DNA from: JBGPBY01 sp041481485 | GTDB taxonomy: Bacteria; Acidobacteriota; Terriglobia; 20CM-2-55-15 | Reading direction: 5' to 3' | Length of the DNA: 5,646 bases | Assembly (NCBI GenBank): GCA_041481485.1 | Contig: JBGPBY010000485.1 | Location: 1-5,646, forward strand | In this document: positions 1-5,625 of the stretch, one piece after another | How positions within the stretch are numbered: the stretch's first letter is position 1 | How the letters are laid out: each line of letters starts with the position of its first letter | Notes under the pieces: generated by a model | What the model saw: only the letters and a program-made list of their open reading frames with translations | Databases searched by the model: none | Told to the model about the DNA's origin: nothing | Position numbers and translations under genes: made by a program

Positions 1-83
1 CATTAATCAACGCACAACAGACTATTTGACAACTCACCCCCCAGGAGCCCCGTCCAGGGATTTCTGATAAATTTGAATTACCG

Positions 84-90
84 AAAGGAG
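84..90 (+). promoter_or_regulatory. Shine-Dalgarno of the Yip1-family gene
   Basis: AAAGGAG lies 8 nt before the ATG at 99, a near-consensus ribosome binding site. It fixes that ATG as the start. The 83 nt upstream contain no convincing sigma-70 pair, so the promoter may lie left of the window. Confidence 0.8.
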
Positions 91-98
91 ACGGTTCA

Positions 99-611
99 AT
101 GGATCGGCTGCTGGCTCGAATGGTCGGCACTGCGTGCTTTGATGCCGAAACTTATGAGGACGTGGAGGCAGATCCGCGAGCCACAGTGCCTGCAATCGCG
201 CTGGTGGTAGTATCGAGCATTGCGGCAGCCCTCGGAGTTGGTGCTTTCGATCTGAGGAGCATCGCTGGGTTGCTTGCCGGAGCAATCCTCAGTTGGATGA
301 TCTGGGTGTTGCTGACGCTCTTCATCGGAACTCAGGTATTGAAGCGCCCGGAAACCCGCACCAATTTCGGCGAAATCCTCCGAACCACCGGATTTTCCGC
401 CTCAGTGGGTGTCCTCCGAATTCTGGGGATACTGCCAATAGTGGGTATTCCAATATTCGTGATTGTGAATATCTGGATGTTGATGACGTTCGTTATTGCC
501 ATTCGCCAGGCACTCGATTATACGAGCACCGGGCGTGCCCTTGCCGTTTGCCTGCTGGGCTGGCTGCTCCATGCCGTCGTATTTATCGGTTTTGTGCGGA
601 TGGTTGTCTAA
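99..611 (+). CDS. Yip1-family integral membrane protein
   Basis: This is a 170-residue polytopic inner-membrane protein. A short cytosolic N-terminus carries the pattern Y-E-D-V-E-A-D-P-R-A-T (about residues 19-29), which I associate with bacterial Yip1-domain proteins. About five hydrophobic segments follow, at roughly 31-49, 55-78, 98-113, 114-135 and 147-168. The loop P-E-T-R-T-N-F-G-E-I-L-R (84-95) and the R-Q-A-L-D-Y-T-S-T-G-R-A stretch (136-147) are also family-like. Bacterial Yip1-domain proteins have no established biochemical role; the name comes from eukaryotic Rab-interacting membrane proteins. There is no catalytic motif. The start is set by a strong Shine-Dalgarno 8 nt upstream. 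The CHAD gene begins 26 nt after its stop on the same strand, so the two are probably co-transcribed. The family call is fairly secure; the function is unknown. Confidence 0.8.
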   Translation: MDRLLARMVGTACFDAETYEDVEADPRATVPAIALVVVSSIAAALGVGAFDLRSIAGLLAGAILSWMIWVLLTLFIGTQVLKRPETRTNFGEILRTTGFSASVGVLRILGILPIVGIPIFVIVNIWMLMTFVIAIRQALDYTSTGRALAVCLLGWLLHAVVFIGFVRMVV

Positions 612-624
612 TTCCGTCTCGATG

Positions 625-630
625 AAGGGA
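625..630 (+). promoter_or_regulatory. Shine-Dalgarno deciding a GTG start (CHAD gene)
   Basis: AAGGGA sits 7 nt upstream of the GTG at 638. It supports the non-ATG start. The ATG at 622 is in another frame and cannot start this protein. Confidence 0.65.
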
Positions 631-637
631 CCAACCG

Positions 638-1549
638 GTGTCGAAACCAATTTCAGAATCACTAGAGTCTGCATTGCGCCAACACTGGAAGAAAGTTTCA
701 TCGAAGTGGAAGAAGGTGCAGCAGACGTCCTCGGCGGAGAGCGTGCATGACCTTCGCGTGGGCATTCGGAGACTAATCACCCTTCTGGAGCTTTCCGGTG
801 TGCTCAACCCTTCGGACCGGGATGGGATTTCCGGACTGCGAAAGCAATTCAAGAAGATTCTCAAACTGCTGGGACCTCTCCGCGATGTTCAAGTGTCCCA
901 GAGTGAATTTCGCGCCATGGGATCACAGAGGAGGTTTCAACAGTTTGGGAAATACCTGAGTCAGGAAGAGAAAGCAGAATTGAAACGCGTCCTGCAAAAA
1001 CTGACGCAGGCGAGAAAAGGCAAGCTGCGAGACGGTATCCGGGACTGCATCAAACGCTCTCATGATCTGCAATGCCCCGAGGATGAAGGCGAGATTCCTC
1101 AAAAGGCACAAAAAGTGGTCCGGAGGCGGGCTGGGCGGCTTGAAACCGCAAGACGACTATTCCGGCCTGACAGCGGCGTCAGCCTTCACAAAATGCGCAT
1201 TGCCCTAAAGAAACTGCGCTACTCGCTCGAATCCGTGAAGGAGCTATTCGGAGTAACCCTGCTGGGAGGCCTGATTACTATCGATACCCATCAGACGCGA
1301 ATGGGAAAGCTACGGGACTTACAGTTGCTGCAAAGCCGTCTCAGGCGCTGGGCCGGACACAGGAAGGCGCACGAACTCGAATCGATTCGGCCGGTTCTGC
1401 TGCAATTGGACGGCAAAATGTCGAAGCTATTGGCTGCCGTGAAAAACAGTCATCGCCAACTGGCAGCACTCCCCAAAGTTCTTGGCACAAAAATTGCACG
1501 GCAAAAAATTCGCATGCGGGAAATCGGGGCTCGAATTCCTGTCCATTAG
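638..1549 (+). CDS. CHAD domain-containing protein (predicted polyphosphate-binding)
   Basis: This 303-residue, highly basic, all-helical protein starts with GTG behind an AAGGGA ribosome site. It shows the two-fold internal repeat of the CHAD domain (conserved histidine alpha-helical domain). Repeat one has V-H-D-L-R-V-x2-R-R at residues 36-45 followed by L-G-P-L-R-D-V at 78-84. Repeat two has L-H-K-M-R-I-A-L-K-K-L-R-Y at 183-195 followed by M-G-K-L-R-D-L at 222-228. CHAD domains are known to bind inorganic polyphosphate through a basic groove lined by these His, Arg and Lys residues, and several localise to polyphosphate granules. No CYTH/triphosphatase domain is fused here, and no polyphosphate kinase is in view, so this is a stand-alone CHAD protein. 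It follows the Yip1-family gene by 26 nt and is probably in the same transcript. The family call is strong; the cellular role is inferred. Confidence 0.9.
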   Translation: MSKPISESLESALRQHWKKVSSKWKKVQQTSSAESVHDLRVGIRRLITLLELSGVLNPSDRDGISGLRKQFKKILKLLGPLRDVQVSQSEFRAMGSQRRFQQFGKYLSQEEKAELKRVLQKLTQARKGKLRDGIRDCIKRSHDLQCPEDEGEIPQKAQKVVRRRAGRLETARRLFRPDSGVSLHKMRIALKKLRYSLESVKELFGVTLLGGLITIDTHQTRMGKLRDLQLLQSRLRRWAGHRKAHELESIRPVLLQLDGKMSKLLAAVKNSHRQLAALPKVLGTKIARQKIRMREIGARIPVH

Positions 1550-1585
1550 TGCAGGATTAACCAGGACTGCAGCTGGAAGAGAATG

Positions 1586-1594
1586 TGTTATAAG
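1586..1594 (+). promoter_or_regulatory. Possible extended -10 promoter for the TPR gene
   Basis: TG-T-TATAAG in the 71-nt gap after the CHAD gene matches an extended -10 element (TGnTATAAT) with one mismatch. There is no good -35 at the right distance. Transcription would start near 1601, giving a leader of about 20 nt. It is a single short motif, so only suggestive. Confidence 0.35.
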
Positions 1595-1620
1595 GTGGGA
1601 AAATTCTTCGGGATACGGCC

Positions 1621-2667
1621 ATGGGTTACAAGATTGTGAAGCTTCTGCCGCTTTTGTTGGTGTTATGTGCTGCGCCAGCGTTTCGGGCCCAGGCGAATCT
1701 GGGCAATCCGCCGCCGCGCGGTGCGACTGCTTCCATTGACGGAAGCATCATCCTTCCAACCATTCAGGTGATGGAACGCTATGAAGTCCTCCTGCTTTCC
1801 AAAGGAGGCGAACAGACGATTGCATACAGCTATACGGATCTTTCAGGCCGATATCACTTTACGAATATTTTTCCGGGAACGTATGACATTGTCGTTCGTA
1901 TTGATGGTTTCGATGAATCGCGCGTGACTGTCAGTCTCTCCGCGAACCGGGGCACAATTGCCAACATCATGCTTACACCGAAAGAGGTGGCCCGCGCGGA
2001 AACGGAATATTGGGATTCAACCGTCGTGAATATTGCCGAACTGAACCGGAAGTTTCCATCCAAAGCAGTCGACGATTTCCAAAAAGCTTCGGACATCAGA
2101 AAGAAGGGCGACAACGCAAAGGCAGCAGAACTTCTGGAAGGAGTGATAAAGGTCGCTCCGGATTTCTATGCGGCCCATAACCTCCTCGGAATTGTTTACC
2201 AAAGCATGAACCGTTTTCGCGATGCGGAAAAGCAATACAACGTGTTACGCGATGTCAATTCCAAGGATCTGGTTCCACTGGTGAACCTTGCAACACTGTA
2301 TCTTCAGGAAGCAGAAGCGAACGTAAAGGAAGGACCGTTTGTTATGGGCGTCATGTTTGACGACGCGCTGCATGTCCTGCAGGATGCCGTCCGCGTGGAT
2401 CCTCAGAATGCGACTGTTTTATATCTTCTGGGCGTTACCTTCTATCGTTGCAAATCTCTGAAGATTGCAGAGGCGAGTTTTATTCAGGCATTGAACCTGG
2501 ATATGAATTTCGGAGCTGCCCGCATCGCACTGGGAAATCTTTACATTCAGGAACAAAAGTGGAAAGAGGCCCTGGATCAATTCGATAAGTACCTGGCCGA
2601 AAATCCAAAAGCCGCAGACAAAACCCAGGTCGAAGCAATCCGCGTAAAAGTAATCCAGCAACTGTGA
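1621..2667 (+). CDS. Exported TPR protein with N-terminal carboxypeptidase-regulatory-like domain
   Basis: This 348-residue protein is predicted to be exported. A Lys-containing N-terminus and hydrophobic core (residues 8-18) form a signal peptide, with plausible signal peptidase I sites after A-P-A (20) or F-R-A (23). Cys16 lacks a proper lipobox. Residues about 37-119 look like a carboxypeptidase-regulatory/CnaB-type beta-sandwich: a G-S-I start, then T-D-L-S-G-R-Y-H-F, then F-P-G-T-Y-D-I-V-V, then a closing I-M-L-T-P. From about 148 to 330 there are roughly four tetratricopeptide repeats, clearest at 149-181, 182-215, 264-296 and 297-330. The spacing of the third is broken by an insert near 232-247. 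The combination suggests a periplasmic or outer-surface scaffold, and the partner is unknown. This architecture is common in Acidobacteriota. The start is supported by the signal peptide; the ribosome site is weak (GGGA, 1610-1613). Confidence 0.85.
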   Translation: MGYKIVKLLPLLLVLCAAPAFRAQANLGNPPPRGATASIDGSIILPTIQVMERYEVLLLSKGGEQTIAYSYTDLSGRYHFTNIFPGTYDIVVRIDGFDESRVTVSLSANRGTIANIMLTPKEVARAETEYWDSTVVNIAELNRKFPSKAVDDFQKASDIRKKGDNAKAAELLEGVIKVAPDFYAAHNLLGIVYQSMNRFRDAEKQYNVLRDVNSKDLVPLVNLATLYLQEAEANVKEGPFVMGVMFDDALHVLQDAVRVDPQNATVLYLLGVTFYRCKSLKIAEASFIQALNLDMNFGAARIALGNLYIQEQKWKEALDQFDKYLAENPKAADKTQVEAIRVKVIQQL

Positions 2668-2685
2668 TTGGGTTATTCTCCCAAT
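2667..2685. terminator. Short hairpin between convergent genes (possible weak bidirectional terminator)
   Basis: ATTGGG (2667-2672) pairs with CCCAAT (2680-2685) across a 7-nt loop. The stem overlaps the last base of the TPR gene stop. The loop contains the stop codon of the opposing rodZ-like gene. No U-tract follows on either strand and the stem is only 6 bp, so intrinsic termination would be inefficient. The symmetric placement between two convergent genes is the main argument. Confidence 0.3.
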
Positions 2686-3515
2686 GACGCTGCAGATGTA
2701 TTCGGCGTGATGTTGAGCATGCGAACCTGACCATTTCGGCCCAGAGATGAAACCTGCTCGCCATTCACACGGAGAGTGACGCCCGCCGCATTGCCGATGC
2801 TGAGGTTGATCGACTCGTTGGCTGTATAGCGTCGCGAAGCGCCGCGCGACAGGATTTCACCATTCACCACCGGAGCGCCATCCGCCGTGAGTTTAAACCA
2901 GGAATTTTCCTGAAACTCCATTTCCACGACCACCGGAGCATCGGTTTTGATGATCTGTGAATTGGGTGCGGGACCAATCTTTGTCTGTGGCGTTGCGGCA
3001 CGCGGGATCGAACTGGCCACGACTGGGGCTTCGGTGCTCGCTACAGACACCGGGGGGATTTCTGGCGAGAGCTCGCTTGGTGTTACCGGTGGTGCCGGCG
3101 AAACTATTTCTGGAATTGCGGCGCTGGCGGGTTGAACGGGCAGAGAGCGTTGGTGCGCCACGATGTAAAATGCGATCACGGCAACCGCCAGTCCCGCAAT
3201 TGCAAAGTAATACACCGAAGGCTTTGTCGACTCTTTTTGCGTGCGTCCCTGCTGCGGGTCCGGCCGGGATTCAACGTCTGCTGGCATGGAAAGCCGCTCA
3301 TAGTTGCGAACGGCTTCATCCGGATCCAAACCGACTCGATCCGCAAAAGTCCGAATGAATCCGCGATTGAAGACTCCGCCCGGCAGAAGATCGAACTGTT
3401 CGTTTTCGATGGCAAGCAGAAAGCGGCTGCTGATCCGCGTTACCGCGGCGATTTCCTCGATAGAGAGGTTTCGCCCTTCTCTTGCTTTTTTAAAGCTGGC
3501 GCCTAATTCAAGCAT
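2673..3515 (-). CDS. rodZ: RodZ-like protein (HTH_25, one membrane helix, DUF4115)
   Basis: This 280-residue protein has the RodZ architecture. An N-terminal cytosolic Xre/HTH_25-type helix-turn-helix spans residues 1-75 (F-K-K-A-R-E then S-I-E-E-I-A-A-V-T-R-I-S, and the conserved L-L-P-G-G-V-F-N-R-G-F-I-R at 43-55). One transmembrane helix lies at 101-120. A Pro/Ala/Ser-rich periplasmic linker runs from about 122 to 192. A C-terminal beta-rich DUF4115 domain follows (about 194-270, with W206, F207, G220 and the late N-G-E-Q-V and L-G-R-N-G-Q-V-R patterns). RodZ links MreB to the elongasome and so influences rod shape; its HTH contacts MreB rather than DNA in the best-studied cases. The start is well bounded: an in-frame stop codon directly precedes the ATG. 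There is no clear Shine-Dalgarno, but a good promoter lies just upstream. No mre genes are in view, so a shape-unrelated RodZ-like regulator is possible. Confidence 0.85.
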   Translation of the reverse strand: MLELGASFKKAREGRNLSIEEIAAVTRISSRFLLAIENEQFDLLPGGVFNRGFIRTFADRVGLDPDEAVRNYERLSMPADVESRPDPQQGRTQKESTKPSVYYFAIAGLAVAVIAFYIVAHQRSLPVQPASAAIPEIVSPAPPVTPSELSPEIPPVSVASTEAPVVASSIPRAATPQTKIGPAPNSQIIKTDAPVVVEMEFQENSWFKLTADGAPVVNGEILSRGASRRYTANESINLSIGNAAGVTLRVNGEQVSSLGRNGQVRMLNITPNTSAASLGE

Positions 3516-3531
3516 TTATAAGCTGCTGTGA

Positions 3532-3560
3532 ATCATAAGAAAAGGGGCAAATCGCGTCAA
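3532..3560 (-). promoter_or_regulatory. Sigma-70-type promoter for the rodZ-like gene
   Basis: On the minus strand, TTGACG (3560-3555) and TATGAT (3537-3532) are separated by exactly 17 nt, each matching consensus at five of six positions. Transcription would begin near 3525, about 10 nt before the ATG, giving a very short leader consistent with the absent Shine-Dalgarno. The element lies wholly in the divergent gap shared with the microcompartment genes. Confidence 0.6.
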
Positions 3561-3598
3561 TTGCTTTTGCACTCCCATTCTGGTACGTTGCGGACTTC

Positions 3599-3874
3599 GT
3601 GGAAGCACTGGGGATGATAGAGACGCTCGGTTTTGTCGGCGCCGTGGAGGCTGCCGACGCCATGGTCAAAACTGCCAATGTCGTCCTCATCGGTAAGGAA
3701 TACCTGTTGAATGGGTATGTCGCCGTCCTGGTTCGAGGAGACGTTGGTTCGGTTCACGCTGCTCTTGAAGCCGGCTCCGCGGCCGCAAAACGAATTGGAG
3801 AACTCGTCGCCGTTCACCTGATCCCCCGACCATTCGACGAGACCGAAAAACTTCTTCGACACTGGCATGTATAA
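3599..3874 (+). CDS. BMC-H shell protein, hexameric microcompartment tile (PduA/EutM type)
   Basis: This 91-residue single-BMC-domain protein forms the flat hexamers that tile the facets of bacterial microcompartments. Family signatures span the whole length: E-A-L-G-M-I-E-T (2-9), A-x-E-A-A-D-A-M-V-K-x-A-N-V (15-28), V-R-G-D-V-G-S-V (45-52) and H-L-I-P-R-P (73-78). The equivalents of the edge lysine (K24) and its partner arginine (R77) of PduA, used for hexamer-hexamer contacts, are present. The pore loop is L37-N38-G39 where PduA has G-S-G, so pore chemistry should differ. The length fits canonical BMC-H proteins. GTG at 3599 is chosen because it gives the normal N-terminus, but there is no Shine-Dalgarno. 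The frame stays open upstream to about 3539 without an ATG. An ATG at 3614 would trim conserved residues. The stop overlaps the start of the aldehyde dehydrogenase gene, indicating a BMC operon. Confidence 0.93.
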   Translation: MEALGMIETLGFVGAVEAADAMVKTANVVLIGKEYLLNGYVAVLVRGDVGSVHAALEAGSAAAKRIGELVAVHLIPRPFDETEKLLRHWHV

Positions 3875-5588
3875 AGATCTCGAATCGATTCAGGAAGCCC
3901 GCGACCTGGCGGAAGCGGCTCATGCGGCATTTCTGAAATTTGAACATTTCGACGCCGAAAAAGTCGAAATCATCCTGAAACGCCTTTCCGAGGCAGGAAT
4001 TGCACACGCGGCTACATTGGCCCAACTGGCGGTCGACGAAACTGGATACGGAAATCCCGGCGATAAAACTCTGAAGAACTTGTTTTGCGCGCGTGACGTA
4101 TACAACGCGATCCGTCCCATGAAGACGGTGGGCATTGTTTCCGAAGACCCGGTAAAGAAAGTGTTCGAAGTCGCCAGCCCAATTGGGGTCATTGCGGCCA
4201 TCATCCCTTCCACCAATCCCACCTCCACGGTCATTTACAAAGCGCTGATTGCACTCAAAGGGCGAAACACTATTGTGTTCAGTCCGCATCCTTCGGCATC
4301 CAAATGCATCCAGGAAACCAGCAGGCTGCTGGCACAAGCTGCGGAACAGGCCGGTGCTCCACCGGGAGTCATTTCATGCATGTCGAATCCCAGTCTTGAA
4401 GGTACGGATACCCTGATGAAGCATCAGCGAACCGCGCTGATTCTTGCTACCGGCGGGTCCGCGATGGTGAAAGCGGCATACAGCGCGGGAAAACCCGCGT
4501 TTGGAGTTGGTCCGGGGAACGTTCCCACCTACATCGATCGAACGGCCGATATTCCGAAGGCGGTGCGGGATATTTTGACTGGAAAAACCTTCGATAACGG
4601 AACGCTGTGTTCCTCCGAACAATCGATCGTCTGTGATGAGCCCATTCGGGAAACCGTTCTCGAGGAACTCCGCAGGCAAGGCGCTCATGTGTGTACACCT
4701 GAGGAAAAGGTTCAGATTGAAAGAACGATCCAGACCCCACGGCGAACGCTGAATACGAAGATCGTCGGCCAGTCTGCGCCGAAAATTGCAAAGATGGCGG
4801 GATTCAGCGTACCGGCCGGAACGCGAGCCATCGTCGCCCACGGCGGAGGAGTTGGACTGGATCATCCCATATCCATGGAAAAGCTTTCACCGGTGCTGGG
4901 ATTCTACACGGTTCAGGATTGGCGGGAAGGTTGTGAGCGGTGCATCGAGATACTGAAGTTTGGAGGACTCGGTCACACCCTGAGCTTACACGCGCGCGAC
5001 GAACAGATCGTGCGTGAATTCGGTCTCCGGAAACCTGCATTTCGGATCTGCGTGAATACTCCGGCGGCGCTTGGCGCTGTGGGATACACCACCAATCTTT
5101 TCCCCGCGATGACGCTTGGTTGCGGCGCGCAGGGAAACAACATCACGTCGGATAACATTTCGCCACTGCATCTGATCAACTTGAAGCGGATTGCCTATGG
5201 AGTTCGCGATGCCGAACCCGCGCCCTCCGTTCAGACGAACGGTAAACGGGCTGTAATCGAAAACGTCGTGGATCAGTGGCTCGGCAAGTCGAAGGACACT
5301 CCGCGGAAACCAGCGATTCACGATCACGTGCCGATTTCAGAAGTGAAGCCCATTCCAACGCATCCAGCGCCCGCACCCCCGCTGTCGTCATATCGCGAAC
5401 TGGAGCCTGCTGTTCCGAAAGAAAAGAATGGCGCGAATCCAACTCAGCCAGTTCCGTTCGTTTGCGAAGAGGATGTCCGCACCGCGATCCGCGGTAATTT
5501 GCAGATCCGCATTGGCCGGAAAACCATCGTCACGCCGTCCGCGCGAGAGTTGGGTGAGGGTAATCAGATATTTGTCGTTTCCGACTGA
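3867..5588 (+). CDS. CoA-acylating aldehyde dehydrogenase of a microcompartment (PduP/EutE type), C-terminally extended
   Basis: This enzyme is predicted to oxidise an aldehyde to acyl-CoA with NAD+ and CoA inside the BMC lumen. Residues 1-450 are the catalytic body. The N-terminus D-L-E-S-I-Q-E-A-R-D-L is typical of the family. I-P-S-T-N-P-T-S (113-120) and G-V-G-P-G-N-V-P (213-220) belong to the cofactor-binding fold. Cys248 in F-D-N-G-T-L-C-S-S-E-Q is the catalytic nucleophile. G-G-L-G-H-T-L-S-L-H (366-375) is also conserved. The protein is 573 residues against about 465 for E. coli EutE. The surplus is C-terminal: a predicted amphipathic helix (461-473), a Pro/Lys-rich linker (474-530) and a small terminal module (531-573). 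The ATG overlaps the BMC-H stop by 8 bp and has no Shine-Dalgarno, so translational coupling is likely. Aldehyde chain length and the pathway (ethanolamine, propanediol, fucose/rhamnose and others) cannot be read from this window, hence no symbol. Confidence 0.93.
   Translation: MYKDLESIQEARDLAEAAHAAFLKFEHFDAEKVEIILKRLSEAGIAHAATLAQLAVDETGYGNPGDKTLKNLFCARDVYNAIRPMKTVGIVSEDPVKKVFEVASPIGVIAAIIPSTNPTSTVIYKALIALKGRNTIVFSPHPSASKCIQETSRLLAQAAEQAGAPPGVISCMSNPSLEGTDTLMKHQRTALILATGGSAMVKAAYSAGKPAFGVGPGNVPTYIDRTADIPKAVRDILTGKTFDNGTLCSSEQSIVCDEPIRETVLEELRRQGAHVCTPEEKVQIERTIQTPRRTLNTKIVGQSAPKIAKMAGFSVPAGTRAIVAHGGGVGLDHPISMEKLSPVLGFYTVQDWREGCERCIEILKFGGLGHTLSLHARDEQIVREFGLRKPAFRICVNTPAALGAVGYTTNLFPAMTLGCGAQGNNITSDNISPLHLINLKRIAYGVRDAEPAPSVQTNGKRAVIENVVDQWLGKSKDTPRKPAIHDHVPISEVKPIPTHPAPAPPLSSYRELEPAVPKEKNGANPTQPVPFVCEEDVRTAIRGNLQIRIGRKTIVTPSARELGEGNQIFVVSD
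5247..5285 (+). other. Candidate encapsulation-peptide helix within the aldehyde dehydrogenase
   Basis: Codons 461-473 encode R-A-V-I-E-N-V-V-D-Q-W-L-G. Hydrophobic residues at 463, 464, 467, 468, 471 and 472 follow the i, i+3/i+4 spacing of an amphipathic helix. The segment lies just after the catalytic body and before a proline-rich linker. Such short helices joined by flexible linkers recruit cargo to BMC shell proteins. Here the helix is internal rather than terminal, so the role is an inference. Confidence 0.5.
5457..5585 (+). other. C-terminal mini-module of the aldehyde dehydrogenase (ITPxAR-like)
   Basis: Codons 531-573 encode a compact segment: E-E-D-V-R-T-A-I near 534-541, a short I-R-I strand, then K-T-I-V-T-P-S-A-R-E-L-G (552-563) and a hydrophobic end. 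From memory, a related 'TPxAR' motif occurs at the ends of several unrelated BMC-associated enzymes, which suggests a shared assembly role. I cannot confirm that without a search. It is separated from the catalytic domain by a roughly 57-residue linker rich in Pro and charged residues. Confidence 0.5.
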
Positions 5589-5611
5589 CCGCAGGGCCAG
5601 TCTCCTTCCCA

Positions 5612-5625
5612 GCCGCGTTAGCGGC
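5612..5625. repeat. GC-rich palindrome, possible REP-like element or weak terminator
   Basis: GCCGC (5612-5616) pairs with GCGGC (5621-5625) around a GTTA loop, 24 nt after the aldehyde dehydrogenase stop. No T-run follows. TTAGC recurs at 5618-5622 and 5636-5640, each followed by a similar C/G-rich tail, hinting at a degenerate repeated unit cut by the window end. The 58-nt tail contains no visible gene start. Confidence 0.35.

Noticed and set aside
1..3. CAT at the left edge as the start codon of a divergent leftward gene
   Set aside because: Only the first codon would be in the window, and no ribosome site is visible in the adjacent 20 nt.
26..31. Perfect TTGACA as a -35 element before the Yip1-family gene
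   Set aside because: No acceptable -10 lies 16-18 nt downstream (the sequence there is C-rich). GATAAA at 66-71 is about 34 nt away.
1648..1668. Lipoprotein signal (Cys16) in the exported TPR protein
   Set aside because: The residue before Cys is Leu rather than Gly, Ala or Ser, so the lipobox is poor. Signal peptidase I sites at 20-25 are more plausible.
3547..3564. GCAA...TTGC inverted repeat in the divergent gap as an operator
   Set aside because: Only 4 bp per arm, within chance expectation.
3687..4337. Long minus-strand open frame (216 codons) opposite the shell and dehydrogenase genes
   Set aside because: It lies antisense to two strongly recognised genes. Its translation shows no coherent fold or family pattern, and the opposite strand has clear family motifs throughout.
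4374..4865. Minus-strand open frame of 163 codons inside the aldehyde dehydrogenase gene
   Set aside because: Composition is Arg/Ser-rich, as expected of an antisense shadow. It covers the catalytic Cys248 region of the dehydrogenase, which is unambiguously coding on the plus strand.
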